A DNA stretch of 64,000 nucleotides. It comes from Paraburkholderia guartelaensis (GTDB lineage Bacteria > Pseudomonadota > Gammaproteobacteria > Burkholderiales > Burkholderiaceae). Shown one piece after another: positions 50,636-59,525 of the stretch (its first letter is position 1; the number at the start of each line of letters is the position of its first letter). The position numbers and the translations under genes were made by a program. The notes under the pieces were generated by a model. That model worked only from the letters and a program-made list of their open reading frames with translations, was not told where the DNA came from and did not search any database. The stretch lies in NCBI RefSeq assembly GCF_004353905.1, contig NZ_SMOD01000037.1:1-64000 (forward strand), read 5' to 3'.

Positions 50636-52398
50636 GTAGAAATCTCCATAAATCCAGAATTGCGGGCCGCCATGCCTTCCAGCGGCTCGTTTGAAATCGC
50701 GTGCAGGACCGACCACGCAAGGTCCGCGTGTCCGGTTTCCTCGCTACGGCCCGCCGTGTAGGTGACTTGCCGGCCGCTTGCCGTGACGGTCTTTTTGATC
50801 GCCATGAAGGCGGCGGCCATATCGGTCCAGCCCGCGTCAAATTGCAGCCGGCCGCCGTTGACGACAGAAAGGCCTTTGAGCACGAGCATGCCCTTGACCT
50901 CGGGCGAGTAATTGAGCGCGACGGCACCGGGGTAAAACTGGCGCACGAGCTGATAGACACCCTGACCCATGCCGGTCGTGTCGATCGCCATGTACGTGAC
51001 TTGGTAGCGCTGCGTGATTTCCTTGATCTTCGCGGCCTGCGCCTCGAAATCCATCCCGCGAAACTGGTGCTTTTCCAGCACGCGAAACGGGCCGCCGGGA
51101 ACCACAGGCGGCGCGACGACGGAGAGCGCCGCGGAGTCGCCCGTAAGCGCCGGGTCATACCCGACCCACACACCGCGATAGCCGAACGGACGCAGCAGCA
51201 GCGGCTCGAAGTCGGTCCAGACCTCCCACGAATCCACCATGCAGCGCTGTAGATTGGCCAGGGTGAAAACCGACGCGGTATCGTCGATAAACTGGCACAT
51301 CAGCAGGTTCGCGAAATCCTCGGGGCTGTACTTGCGCCGTAGCTCTTCAAGATCGAAAAGCGAACACCCGCCGCGCAAAGCATCCTCAACCGTCACGATC
51401 TGGCGCCACTGGCCATCCTCGCAAAGCCGACCGCGCGCAAGTGCCTCATGCGTTACATCGAAGTGGACGTGATCGGCCTTCGCGCGGCCGCGATTGATGT
51501 GCTGCCCGTTCCAGAACGTGTAAGCCTGGTGCGCGAGACTGGATGGCGTAGAAAAATATGTCTCACGCCATTTCTTGTGCATCGCCATGCCTGACGCGAC
51601 CGCCTGGAGTTCCTTGAATCGCGCGATCCAGAAATACTCGTCGACGTACAGATTGCCGTGATAGCTCTGTGCTGTGCGTGCGTTCGTGCCGAGAAAATAG
51701 AGCGTGGCGTCGTTCGGCAAGACAATGGGGTCGCCCGTCAAATCAACGTCGGCGGCCTCACGCGCGAACTGCGTGATGTACTGCTTGAATACGTGCGCCT
51801 GTGCTTTGCTCGCAGAAAGAAAAATCTGGTTGCGGCCAGTCTGTAGCGCATCGTCCAGCGCTTCGCGCCCGAAATAGAACGTTGCGCCGATCTGGCGTGA
51901 CTTGAGAATATTGCGCGTACGGTGATGCCCGTTTCGATACCAGACCTTCTGATAGTCGAACTGGCAATCGAGAAACGCCTCGTGCAGCCTCGCAACCTGC
52001 GCGTCGGAAAACTCATTGCGCGCGGCTTTTTTCTTCGGCGCCGCGCTGCGTGCCTCGACGTTCGGATTCAGGTCCGATTCCTTGCCCGTCTCGGAATACT
52101 TTCGCACGCGCGCGGAGCGTTCGAGCTGCCGCATGAGCAGGTCGATTTCCTTGTAATCGCCGGGCTCCTTTTTCTCTTTCGCCACGAGCGCATTCACGCG
52201 CATTTCGATGGTCATTTCGACCGTATCAATGGGCGATGCCTTATCCCAGTTCTCGCGCTGTTTCCACGTCTCGACCGTCGAACGATTCAACTCAAGATGA
52301 CGCGCAATAGATGACACGCGCCACCCCTGCCAGTACAGGGCGCGCGCTGCCTTTCTTGGGTCGGCATTCGTGGCCGCGTTATCCGTGATTTCAAGCAT
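50632..52398 (-). CDS. P: Phage terminase large subunit, ATPase (P2 gpP-like)
   Basis: A 588-residue packaging motor. An N-terminal helix-turn-helix (WRVSSIARHLELNRSTVETW) recognises DNA. The ATPase follows, with LKSRQIGATFYFGREALDDA (Walker A region of the P2 type) and NLYVDEYFWIARF (Walker B). The C-terminal nuclease-like part has VWVGYDPALTGDSAALSVVA and MAIDTTGMGQGVYQLV. An in-frame TTG 7 codons upstream (52419) is possible but ATG 52398 is more likely. It is divergent from gene O. Confidence 0.95.
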   Translation of the reverse strand: MLEITDNAATNADPRKAARALYWQGWRVSSIARHLELNRSTVETWKQRENWDKASPIDTVEMTIEMRVNALVAKEKKEPGDYKEIDLLMRQLERSARVRKYSETGKESDLNPNVEARSAAPKKKAARNEFSDAQVARLHEAFLDCQFDYQKVWYRNGHHRTRNILKSRQIGATFYFGREALDDALQTGRNQIFLSASKAQAHVFKQYITQFAREAADVDLTGDPIVLPNDATLYFLGTNARTAQSYHGNLYVDEYFWIARFKELQAVASGMAMHKKWRETYFSTPSSLAHQAYTFWNGQHINRGRAKADHVHFDVTHEALARGRLCEDGQWRQIVTVEDALRGGCSLFDLEELRRKYSPEDFANLLMCQFIDDTASVFTLANLQRCMVDSWEVWTDFEPLLLRPFGYRGVWVGYDPALTGDSAALSVVAPPVVPGGPFRVLEKHQFRGMDFEAQAAKIKEITQRYQVTYMAIDTTGMGQGVYQLVRQFYPGAVALNYSPEVKGMLVLKGLSVVNGGRLQFDAGWTDMAAAFMAIKKTVTASGRQVTYTAGRSEETGHADLAWSVLHAISNEPLEGMAARNSGFMEIST

Positions 52399-52442
52399 GG
52401 CCGAAGCGTAACCGGCCAACGCGCGCGCGCGCAGAAGTTCGG

Positions 52443-52462
52443 TTTGTACCCGGCCGCATCAC
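52443..52462 (+). promoter_or_regulatory. Candidate late-activator site upstream of genes O and P
   Basis: TTTGTACCCGGCCGCATCAC recurs with 16 of 20 bases kept at 61175, upstream of gene V. Both lie in the only two late-transcript starts expected from the P2 plan inside this window. It contains TGT followed by AC after 13 bases, close to the Ogr half-site pair TGT/ACA. It is 106 bp before the gene O start and about 54 bp before the P start. Confidence 0.55.
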
Positions 52463-52558
52463 GTTTTCAATTGATTGCCGCCACGCGCCATCACCGGCAA
52501 CATTCAGTTACACGATTTACGCCGTATCGACGATTTGAAACTTTCCATTGGAGTGCTT

Positions 52559-53626
52559 ATGATGTTCAAGCGCAAGCTGACTTTCCTCGCGGCCGCAGTC
52601 GGCTCGATCGCTTCGCTGTTTGCGATCGACGCACATGCAGCCACGACCACGATCACGGCAGGCATGCAGCACGCCGATGTGATCGGTGCAGCCAGCACCG
52701 CAGCAGCGGGTGCGCTTGGCGTCGGCCAGATCGCAGCGACGGGTGGCAATCACGCCATCACGTCGAAGAAGTTCCGCGTTGCGGTTGAAGGCGCTACGAC
52801 GGACGGTCGCAAGATCGAACGGGCGTGGATTCAGCAGATGGCCGCGCAGTACAGCGCTGAACTGTACGGCGCACGCGTCAACTGCGAACACATTCGCGGA
52901 ATGGCGCCTATGACCGACAACGCCAATTCGAGCCCCTTCGGTTCGTATGGCGATGTTATCGGGCTCAGCGCGGAAGAAATCGCAGACGGCCCGCTCAAGG
53001 GCAAGCTCGGGCTGTATGCGCAGGTTGCGCCGACACAAGCGCTGATCAACCTCGCAAAGGCGCGCCAGAAGGTGTACACGTCGATCGAAATCAACCCGTC
53101 ATTCGCCGACACGGAGCAGGCGTATCTGATCGGCCTCGCCATCACGGATAGCCCGGCCAGCCTCGGCACTGAGATGTTGTCGTTCGCTGCAACGCAGGGC
53201 GACAACAATCCGCTTGCGCACCGCAAACAGTCTCCGGGCAACCTGTTCACGGCCAGCGAAGAAACCACGCTCGAATTCGAAGCCACGACGCAGACGCCGA
53301 TCGGCGCGGGCGTGGCCCTGTTCAAGCGCGTGGGCGAACTGCTCGGCATCACGAAAGAGAAGGGCGCCGCCGACGAAAAGCGCTTCGGCGATATCACGCA
53401 GGCCGTCGAAATGCTCGCGACGTTCTCGCGCGAGCAGGCCACGCGCGCCGACACCTTCGCCGAACGCCTCACGAAGCTCGAAACTGAGCTCGACGCCGAG
53501 CGCAAGGCACACACCGCGACCGCGCAGGCGCTCGAAAAGCTGACGACGAAGCTCTCGACGGAACCGGGCGGCACGACGCGACCGACCGCCACCGGCACGA
53601 GCGAAGGCCACAAAACGGACTGCTGA
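52559..53626 (+). CDS. O: Capsid scaffolding protein/protease (P2 gpO-like) with an unusual N-terminal extension
   Basis: A 355-residue protein. From residue about 64 it matches GPO scaffolds: KKFRVAVEGATTDGRKIERA, WIQQMAAQYSAELYGARV, GMAPMTDN, LYAQVAPTQALINLAKARQK, EINPSFADT and a C-terminal coiled coil (about 270-330). Family members begin right at SKFFRVA with Met. Here no ATG stands there, and instead the frame opens with a good ribosome site (GGAG) and a signal-peptide-like MMFKRKLTFLAAAVGSIASL, followed by DAHAA and an Ala/Gly-rich stretch to residue 63. The extension could be removed by the protein's own protease, or it could be a chimera. Confidence 0.9.
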   Translation: MMFKRKLTFLAAAVGSIASLFAIDAHAATTTITAGMQHADVIGAASTAAAGALGVGQIAATGGNHAITSKKFRVAVEGATTDGRKIERAWIQQMAAQYSAELYGARVNCEHIRGMAPMTDNANSSPFGSYGDVIGLSAEEIADGPLKGKLGLYAQVAPTQALINLAKARQKVYTSIEINPSFADTEQAYLIGLAITDSPASLGTEMLSFAATQGDNNPLAHRKQSPGNLFTASEETTLEFEATTQTPIGAGVALFKRVGELLGITKEKGAADEKRFGDITQAVEMLATFSREQATRADTFAERLTKLETELDAERKAHTATAQALEKLTTKLSTEPGGTTRPTATGTSEGHKTDC

Positions 53627-53678
53627 TCGCGGCCATTACCGGCTGGCTCACCCCTCAACGAATCGGAGAATCACCCTC

Positions 53679-54692
53679 ATGCGCAACGATACCCGCGCGA
53701 AGTTCGACGCCTATCTCGGCGACATCGCGAAGCTCAACGGCGTGCCGAATGCCGCCGTGAAATTCACGGTCGATCCGTCCGTACAGCAGACGCTCGAAGG
53801 CCGCATTCAGGCGTCGAGCGAGTTTCTGAAACGCATCAGCATGATCGGCGTCGACGCGCAGGCAGGCTCAAAAATCGGCCTCGGCATCGGCGCACCGATC
53901 GCGAGCACGACCGACACGAGCACGAAAGACCGCACGCCGGTCGATCCGGCGAGCCTCGACGACAACGGCTACTTCTGCACGCAGACGAATTTCGACACGG
54001 CGCTGTCCTATGCGCGTCTCGATGCGTGGGCGCACAAGCCGGATTTTCAGACCCTGATCCGCGACGCGATTCTCAAGCGCACCGCGCTCGATCGCATCTG
54101 CATCGGCTTTAACGGCACGAGCCGCGCCGCAACGTCGGACCGCGCAAAGAATCCGCTCTTGCAGGACGTGAACAAGGGCTGGCTCCAGAAGTTCCGCGAT
54201 AACGCGCCCGATCGCGTGCTGCACGAAGTCACGAAGGATTCGAACAAGATCACCATCGGCAAGGGCGCTGACTTCGAAAACCTCGACGCGCTCGTGCTCG
54301 ACGCGCTGCAACTGCTCGACGAGTGGTATCGCGACGATCCGTCCGTCGTCGTCGTGCTCGGCAGTTCGCTGCTGCACGACAAGTATTTCCCGATCGTGAG
54401 CAACGCCAACGTCGCGACCGAACAGGCTGCGCTCGATCTCGTCATCAGCGGCAAGCGCATCGGCGGCAAGCAGGCCGTGAGCGCCCCGTTCATGCCCGCC
54501 GACAAGATGCTCATTACGCGCCTCGACAACCTGTCGATCTATTTCCAGAACGGCGGCCGCCGTCGTTCGGTGATCGACAACCCGAAGCGCGACCAGGTCG
54601 AGAACTACGAGTCGAGCAACGAAGCCTATGTCGTGGAGGACTACGGCTGCGGCGCGGTTGTCGAGAACATCGAAATGGCTGAGGCGGCCTGA
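53679..54692 (+). CDS. N: Major capsid protein (P2 gpN-like)
   Basis: A 337-residue HK97-fold capsid protein. GPN motifs are MRNDTRAKFDAYLGDIAKLN, VDPSVQQTLEGRIQASSEFL (N-arm cleaved in P2), FDTALSYARLDAWAHKPDFQ, the RRRSVIDNPKRDQVENYESS block and YVVEDYGCGAVVENIE at the end. It is 52 nt after gene O. Confidence 0.97.
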   Translation: MRNDTRAKFDAYLGDIAKLNGVPNAAVKFTVDPSVQQTLEGRIQASSEFLKRISMIGVDAQAGSKIGLGIGAPIASTTDTSTKDRTPVDPASLDDNGYFCTQTNFDTALSYARLDAWAHKPDFQTLIRDAILKRTALDRICIGFNGTSRAATSDRAKNPLLQDVNKGWLQKFRDNAPDRVLHEVTKDSNKITIGKGADFENLDALVLDALQLLDEWYRDDPSVVVVLGSSLLHDKYFPIVSNANVATEQAALDLVISGKRIGGKQAVSAPFMPADKMLITRLDNLSIYFQNGGRRRSVIDNPKRDQVENYESSNEAYVVEDYGCGAVVENIEMAEAA

Positions 54693-54694
54693 GC

Positions 54695-55411
54695 ATGACG
54701 AGCCCCGCACGCCGACACCAGGCACGCATTCGCGCCGAACGCGCGGCCGCATCGGCGGCGCCCGGCGAGTCGCTGGCAGGCGCGAGCCACTACGAGCTCA
54801 TGCTTGCGAAGCTGCTCACCGACATTCGCCGCCTGCACGCGATTCAGTCTGTCGCCCGCAAGATCGACGTGAAACGCGAAGTGCTGCCCGAGTACGCCGA
54901 CTATGTGACCGGCTCGCTCAAGGGCGGGCGGGGCGCGCAAGACGAAGTGCTCACCACGGTGATGATCTGGCGTATTGACGCAGGCGACTACGTCGGCGCG
55001 CTCGAAATCGCTCGCTACGCGCTGCAACACGGGCTGTCGCTGCCCGCGCGCTACGACCGCAGCACGGCCGCCGTGCTCGCCGAACAGTTCGCCGACGCTG
55101 CGCTCACTGCGCTGCGCGACGGCGGCACGTTCGACGCCGACCAGCTCAACGAAGTGCGCGAGCTGACCGAAGGCACCGACATGCACGACCAGATTCGCGC
55201 GAAGCTGCACAAGGCGCTTGGCCTCGCATTCATGAAGGCAATCGGCGACGACAGCCTCGACGATCTGACCGACTACGGCCGCGCGCGTGCTGCCCTGCAA
55301 TGCCTCGAAACGGCTTTGAAGCTCGACGCACGCGCCGGAGTGAAACAGAACATCAACCGCCTGCAAACGCAGGTGGAAGATGCGGACGGCCGCCGGGCCG
55401 CCCGCACGTAA
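54695..55411 (+). CDS. M: Phage terminase endonuclease subunit (P2 gpM-like)
   Basis: A 238-residue small terminase subunit that, with gpP, cuts cos. It opens SPARRHQARIRAERAA and has the family stretches YELMLAKLLTDIRRLHAIQS, YADYVTGSLKGGRGAQDEVL and MIWRIDAGDYVGALEIARYA. It starts 2 nt behind gene N. Confidence 0.95.
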   Translation: MTSPARRHQARIRAERAAASAAPGESLAGASHYELMLAKLLTDIRRLHAIQSVARKIDVKREVLPEYADYVTGSLKGGRGAQDEVLTTVMIWRIDAGDYVGALEIARYALQHGLSLPARYDRSTAAVLAEQFADAALTALRDGGTFDADQLNEVRELTEGTDMHDQIRAKLHKALGLAFMKAIGDDSLDDLTDYGRARAALQCLETALKLDARAGVKQNINRLQTQVEDADGRRAART

Positions 55412-55519
55412 AGAGCCCCCCCGGCAATGGCGGCACCGGCGTTCACTCCCAACACCTGACGGCAACGGGATTCGAACGCCGGTCCACCGCCACCTATTCC
55501 TCTCGTCGCATGCCCTGAC

Positions 55520-56002
55520 ATGAGCAGCTTTCTCGCTACCGCAGACACCGGCACCGCGGCGACCGCGCCCGCCGCCGACACGCTGAAAAACGACGGCTGG
55601 TTTCCCGACGTCGAGCTCGGCGCGCTGCGCGAGCAGATGAAGATCGACGGAAACGTGACGGATGCGCGCCTGCGCCCGGCCGCGCTCGACGCGATGGCGA
55701 GCTGCAACGCGGAATTGCGCTCGTGGCAGGTGAAACAGCTCGCGGCCGGATACGCAGAGCTCGCGGCCGTTCCCGCGCCGCAGCTCGGCGGCGAGAGCAC
55801 GCACGTTATCCGCTACCGCCGCGCCGTGTTCAACCTCGTGCGCGCCGATCTGACCGAGCAGTATCGCGGCCTCGATACGACGAAATCGGGCGGCCAGAAG
55901 GCCGAAGAACTCGAAGCCACGATCGGCGAAGCGCGCCGCAATGTGCGCATCGCGCTCGCCGACATTCGCGGCATCCGCCGCACCACGGTCGAGCTGATCT
56001 GA
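55520..56002 (+). CDS. L: Head completion/stabilisation protein (P2 gpL-like)
   Basis: A 160-residue connector protein that closes the filled head. GPL motifs are NDGWFPDVELGALREQMKID, GNVTDARLRPAALDAMASCN and YRRAVFNLVRADLTEQYRGL. It is preceded by 108 nt without a gene, a gap larger than usual in this operon. The stop overlaps gene X (TGATG). Confidence 0.94.
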   Translation: MSSFLATADTGTAATAPAADTLKNDGWFPDVELGALREQMKIDGNVTDARLRPAALDAMASCNAELRSWQVKQLAAGYAELAAVPAPQLGGESTHVIRYRRAVFNLVRADLTEQYRGLDTTKSGGQKAEELEATIGEARRNVRIALADIRGIRRTTVELI

Positions 56003-56208
56003 TGAAGATCGTCGCGCGCCAGGGCGATACCGTCGATGCGATCTGCTGGCGTTACTACGGCCGCACGGATGGCACCGTTGAAACGGTGCTTGAAGCGAAT
56101 GAAGGCCTCGCCGACCTCGGCGCCGTGCTGCCTTCCGGCACCGTCGTCGAGTTGCCTGATTTCGACAAGGTGCAAAGCAGCTCGACGCTACTGCAACTGT
56201 TTGACTGA
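56002..56208 (+). CDS. X: Tail protein X, LysM-like (P2 gpX-like)
   Basis: A 68-residue protein consisting of one LysM-type fold (VARQGDTVDAICWRYYGRTD, PSGTVVELPD). P2 gpX is needed for tail formation. The start codon shares a base with the gpL stop. Confidence 0.93.
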   Translation: MKIVARQGDTVDAICWRYYGRTDGTVETVLEANEGLADLGAVLPSGTVVELPDFDKVQSSSTLLQLFD

Positions 56209-56224
56209 TACCGGAGCCGCACGC

Positions 56225-56572
56225 ATGGCAGAACCGAACACCACCGCCGCCGCCGCAATCGCAGCGATCGGCGTCGCCGGGCTCGCGCCCGGCATCGACG
56301 GCAACGCCCTGATTGGCGCGTTCACGGGCGCCGCGCTCGTCGTCGTCACGTCCAAAGACCTCGGGATTTTCCGGCGGCTCGCGTACCTGCTGATTTCGCT
56401 CGTGATGGGCTATATCGCCGCGCCGGAAATCGTCAACGCGACGCCGGTGCATTCCACGGGCGTGGCGGCGTTCTTCGCGGCCGCGCTCGTCATCACCGTC
56501 ACGCTGCAACTGATCGAGCGCGTGAAAACCGTCGATCTGCTCGCGTTCCTCAATCGGGGCAAGGGGGACTGA
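56225..56572 (+). CDS. Phage holin-like membrane protein
   Basis: A 115-residue membrane protein with three to four hydrophobic helices (about 10-22, 28-43, 50-70, 80-100) and a short polar C-terminus. It fits the putative phage holins of Burkholderia P2-like phages. It stands between gpX and the endolysin, where P2 has holin Y. It would form the membrane lesions that release the endolysin. Confidence 0.8.
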   Translation: MAEPNTTAAAAIAAIGVAGLAPGIDGNALIGAFTGAALVVVTSKDLGIFRRLAYLLISLVMGYIAAPEIVNATPVHSTGVAAFFAAALVITVTLQLIERVKTVDLLAFLNRGKGD

Positions 56573-56573
56573 C

Positions 56574-56846
56574 ATGCACATTACGTTCGCGCTGATCGCG
56601 CTCGCGGCGCAGCTCGCGGCCGTCGCGTGCCTGCTGCTCTATCGCCGCAACGGCGCGCGCCACCGGCACCACGTTTCGTGGCTCGCGTGGCTGCTTGTCG
56701 TCGTGCTCGGCGGCTCGTCGATCGAGCTCGCATTGCACGCGAAGCACGTCGGCCTGTTCGACGCGGGCAAGTCGATGCTGCTCGCCCTGTTTGTGTTCAC
56801 GTCGCGCGGCAACGTGGCGCGACTGCTGCGGAGTGAATCCCGATGA
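56574..56846 (+). CDS. Second holin-family membrane protein
   Basis: A 90-residue protein with two or three helices (about 3-22, 36-52, 66-78) separated by a basic loop RRNGARHRHH. It resembles the phage_holin_3 families. It starts 1 nt behind the first holin and overlaps the endolysin gene, so holin and anti-holin roles may be shared between the two. Confidence 0.75.
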   Translation: MHITFALIALAAQLAAVACLLLYRRNGARHRHHVSWLAWLLVVVLGGSSIELALHAKHVGLFDAGKSMLLALFVFTSRGNVARLLRSESR

Positions 56847-57649
56847 AAACCCATGTGCTCGGCGACCACGGCGCCGATGTTGGCCTGCTGCAATCGCGCC
56901 TGATCCGCGCGGGCTATGCGCTCGGCGTGTCGCACGTCTACGACGCCGCCACCGAAGCGGCCGTGACGGCCTTGCAGAAGAAAACGGGCCTCGTCGTGGA
57001 CGGCATCGCAGGCCCGAAAACCTATGCCGCACTGGCGACCGGCCAGCGCGACCCGAAGCACCTTGCCGACGCCGACCTCGTGCGGGCTGCCGACACGCTC
57101 AGCGTGCCGCTCGCGTGCGTGCGCGCCGTGAACGAAGTCGAAACGACCGGCTCGGGCTACCTCGTCGACGGCCGCCCGAAAATCCTTTTCGAGCGCCACG
57201 TTTTCTGGCGACGGCTCAAGGCGCGCGGCATCGACCCGGCGCCGATCGCGGCCAAATACCCGACCATCGTTTCGCAGACGCCCGGCGGCTATCAGGGCGG
57301 CCAGGCGGAATATACGCGCCTCGCGTCGGCCGAGCTGATCGACCCGGCGGCCGCCTATGAGTCGGCGAGCTGGGGCGCGTTTCAGGTGATGGGCGAAAAC
57401 TGGCAGCAGCTGGGCTATGCGAGCATCGACGAGTTCGTGAGCCGCATGGAGAACAGCGAAGCCGACCAGCTCGACGCGTTCGTGCGCTTCGTGGCGGCCG
57501 ACAGTGGGCTCGTCGCGGCGCTCAAGGGGCGGAAGTGGGCGGCGTTCGCGAAGGGCTACAACGGGCCGGATTTCGCACGCAACCTGTACGACGTGAAGCT
57601 CTCCCGCGCGTATGACAAATACACCGCCACCGAACAGGCGGCCGCATGA
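56843..57649 (+). CDS. Endolysin: peptidoglycan-binding domain plus N-acetylmuramidase
   Basis: A 268-residue cell-wall hydrolase. The N-terminal peptidoglycan-binding_1 repeat (GDHGADVGLLQSRLIRAGYA to VVDGIAGPKTYAALA, about 8-66) is followed by a DUF3380-type muramidase (about 78-262). The latter has the catalytic Glu in VNEVETTGSGYLVDGRPK and LFERHVFWRRL, and YESASWGAFQVMGENW. It lacks a signal peptide, so it needs the holins. This differs from the lysozyme K of P2. Confidence 0.92.
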   Translation: MKTHVLGDHGADVGLLQSRLIRAGYALGVSHVYDAATEAAVTALQKKTGLVVDGIAGPKTYAALATGQRDPKHLADADLVRAADTLSVPLACVRAVNEVETTGSGYLVDGRPKILFERHVFWRRLKARGIDPAPIAAKYPTIVSQTPGGYQGGQAEYTRLASAELIDPAAAYESASWGAFQVMGENWQQLGYASIDEFVSRMENSEADQLDAFVRFVAADSGLVAALKGRKWAAFAKGYNGPDFARNLYDVKLSRAYDKYTATEQAAA

Positions 57650-58080
57650 ATGCGCTCGTGGCGAAACTGATCGCGTGCGCCATCGCGGGCGCGATGCTCG
57701 TCGGCGGCGTGCTCTACGTGCGTGCGCTGCGCGCCGAGCTGGCCGACACCAATCACCAGCTCGACGACGCTCGCCAGCAGATTGCGGGCCGCGACAAAAC
57801 GATCAAGGATTTGCGCGACGACTCGAAAGAGAAAGGCGCGCAACAGCAGCAGCTCGACAATTCAACCGGCCGCGTAGGCACGAAGCTCGCCAAGGCGCGT
57901 CAGGATATCCGCAAGGTGATTAATGAAAATCCGATTGTCCGCTCGTGGGCTGATACCCCTTTGCCTGCTGACGCTATCCGCGTGTCAGGTAGCGCCGCCG
58001 CCACCGGCGCCGACGCTTTCAGTGCAGGAATGCCAGCGTCTGAGCCGCTGCACGCTTCCGGCGACGGCCCCGACGACTAA
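57646..58080 (+). CDS. Inner-membrane spanin (Rz/LysB-like)
   Basis: A 144-residue protein with one N-terminal membrane helix (about 5-27) and a periplasmic coiled coil rich in Gln/Asp/Lys (about 30-95), the plan of Rz/LysB i-spanins. It joins the outer-membrane lipoprotein coded inside its own 3' half to fuse the membranes at lysis. It overlaps the endolysin stop by 4 bases. Confidence 0.88.
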   Translation: MNALVAKLIACAIAGAMLVGGVLYVRALRAELADTNHQLDDARQQIAGRDKTIKDLRDDSKEKGAQQQQLDNSTGRVGTKLAKARQDIRKVINENPIVRSWADTPLPADAIRVSGSAAATGADAFSAGMPASEPLHASGDGPDD

Positions 58081-58228
58081 CGGCGAGCTCGCGCACGCGC
58101 TGCTGACCGTCAAGGGCGCCTGGGCGCTGTGCGCCGCCAAGGTGGACATGATCGTTGACTGTCAGGCGAAAGCGCAGGCGAAGATCGACGCGGAGACGGG
58201 GCAGGCGGAGAAGGGCGGCCATGATTAA
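57923..58228 (+). CDS. Outer-membrane spanin lipoprotein (Rz1/LysC-like), nested in Rz
   Basis: A 101-residue lipoprotein starting inside the Rz gene in another frame. It has a signal peptide with lipobox LTLSAC (Cys at about 21) and then the Pro-rich QVAPPPPAPTLSVQECQRLS typical of Rz1. It extends about 150 nt past the Rz stop, longer than lambda Rz1. Confidence 0.9.
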   Translation: MKIRLSARGLIPLCLLTLSACQVAPPPPAPTLSVQECQRLSRCTLPATAPTTNGELAHALLTVKGAWALCAAKVDMIVDCQAKAQAKIDAETGQAEKGGHD

Positions 58229-58718
58229 GCCCGCGAGCCTGCGCGCGGCGATCACGGCCGCGATTCCCGACGTGGCGACGAACCCGGAAAAGCTCACCGT
58301 ATTCATCGACTCGGGACTGCTCGCCGCGACGGCCGGCCGCTCGCTGTCGTTCGAATACCGCTACACGCTCAATGTGCTGCTGCTCGAATTCGCGGGCGAC
58401 TCCGATCTGCTTTTCGTCGCGATCCTCGAATGGGTGCGCGAGCATCAAAACGACCTAGTGACGAACCCCGACGAGCGCGAACGCGGCATCACCTACGAAA
58501 TCGACATACTCGACAACCAGACGGCCGACGTGTCACTCAAGCTGATGCTGACCGAGAGCGTAGTCGTGAAAACCGCCGACGACGGCACGCGCACGATTAC
58601 GCACGTTGATGACTCGAAGAAACCCGGCCTCGACGCGTGGCAATGGCATGCCGATGCTATCCCGACAACGCCGCAGACGGCGAACAGTGGAAGCAACAGC
58701 GCGGAGCCCGAAGCGTGA
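58221..58718 (+). CDS. R: Tail completion protein R (P2 gpR-like)
   Basis: A 165-residue protein with GPR motifs: IKPASLRAAITAAIPDVATN at the start, SFEYRYTLNVLLLEFAGD and LFVAILEWVREHQ in the middle. It completes the tail tube end for joining to the head. It overlaps the preceding lipoprotein gene by 8 bases and the next gene by 4. Confidence 0.94.
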   Translation: MIKPASLRAAITAAIPDVATNPEKLTVFIDSGLLAATAGRSLSFEYRYTLNVLLLEFAGDSDLLFVAILEWVREHQNDLVTNPDERERGITYEIDILDNQTADVSLKLMLTESVVVKTADDGTRTITHVDDSKKPGLDAWQWHADAIPTTPQTANSGSNSAEPEA

Positions 58719-59191
58719 GCGATGATCTGCAAGCGCTGGAACAGTGGGCGAGTGCTCTGCTTTCGCGGCTCGCGGCGCCCGAGCGGCGCAAGATCATGCT
58801 CGACGTGGCGCGCGATCTGCGCCGCAGCCAGCAGGCGCGCATCAGTGCGCAGCAGAACCCGGACGGCTCGAAGTACACAGCGCGCAAGACGCGCAAAGGC
58901 AAGAACCTGCGCGGCAAGGCGGGCCGTGTGAAACGCGCGGCCATGTTCGCGAAGCTGCGCACCGCGCGATACATGACGGTCGAAGCCACGGCCGATTGCC
59001 TCGCGCTCGGGTTCGCTGGCCGCGTCGCGCGCATCGCCCGCGTTCACCAGCTCGGCGAGCTCGCGCCCGTGGCGCCCGGCGGCCCGAATGCGCAATATCC
59101 TGCGCGCCGACTGCTCGGATTCACTGATGCTGATCGCGAGCTGATACGCGATCGACTGTTACACCACCTCAGGAACGGCGCTGAGAAATAG
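58715..59191 (+). CDS. S: Phage virion morphogenesis protein S (P2 gpS-like)
   Basis: A 158-residue tail-completion protein starting at a GTG that overlaps the R stop (GTGA). Typical motifs are LEQWASALLSRLAAPERRKI, the QNPDGSKYTARK block and RVHQLGEL with YPARRLLGFTDAD at the end. It is the last gene before the accessory island. Confidence 0.93.
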   Translation: MSDDLQALEQWASALLSRLAAPERRKIMLDVARDLRRSQQARISAQQNPDGSKYTARKTRKGKNLRGKAGRVKRAAMFAKLRTARYMTVEATADCLALGFAGRVARIARVHQLGELAPVAPGGPNAQYPARRLLGFTDADRELIRDRLLHHLRNGAEK

Positions 59192-59525
59192 GGGGCAGGG
59201 CGAAGCAGCATCCCGACATTGCTTAAACCTAGATTCGAACGCAGTGCGGGCGCGGTGTCCCATAGTCAGCGTCGGTGATTATCGAGCGCGGAGCGTGGAA
59301 AGATTTGAAAACTTTATCTGTACAAATCTCGGAATACGCGTAGGATGAAGTCGTTGATTGCCCCGCGCGCCTTTCCTGGCATTTCCAGCCATCCTTCCCA
59401 TCGGAATCGCGCCGCTCACTCTCATCAAAGGCCGAACACCGCGGCCGATTGTGCGGGAACTCAAACGAGTCGCTTGCACCTTTTCCTGCCATGCCGCGTG
59501 GTGATGCGGTCTCAAAGGTTTCCCC
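59192..59525. other. Gene-free stretch at the left of the accessory island
   Basis: About 330 bases of lower GC content following gene S. An antisense frame of 140 codons (59229-59651) has no domain and no ribosome site. The promoter for the island genes probably lies here; no strong element is seen. Confidence 0.5.

Noticed and set aside
55412..55519. Gap before gene L considered as a small RNA or promoter
   Set aside because: No promoter elements, no stable terminator hairpin and no late-activator motif; treated as plain spacer.
54641..56581. Minus-strand frame of 646 codons
   Set aside because: Opposite M, L, X and a holin, all recognised; its content is an antisense artefact.
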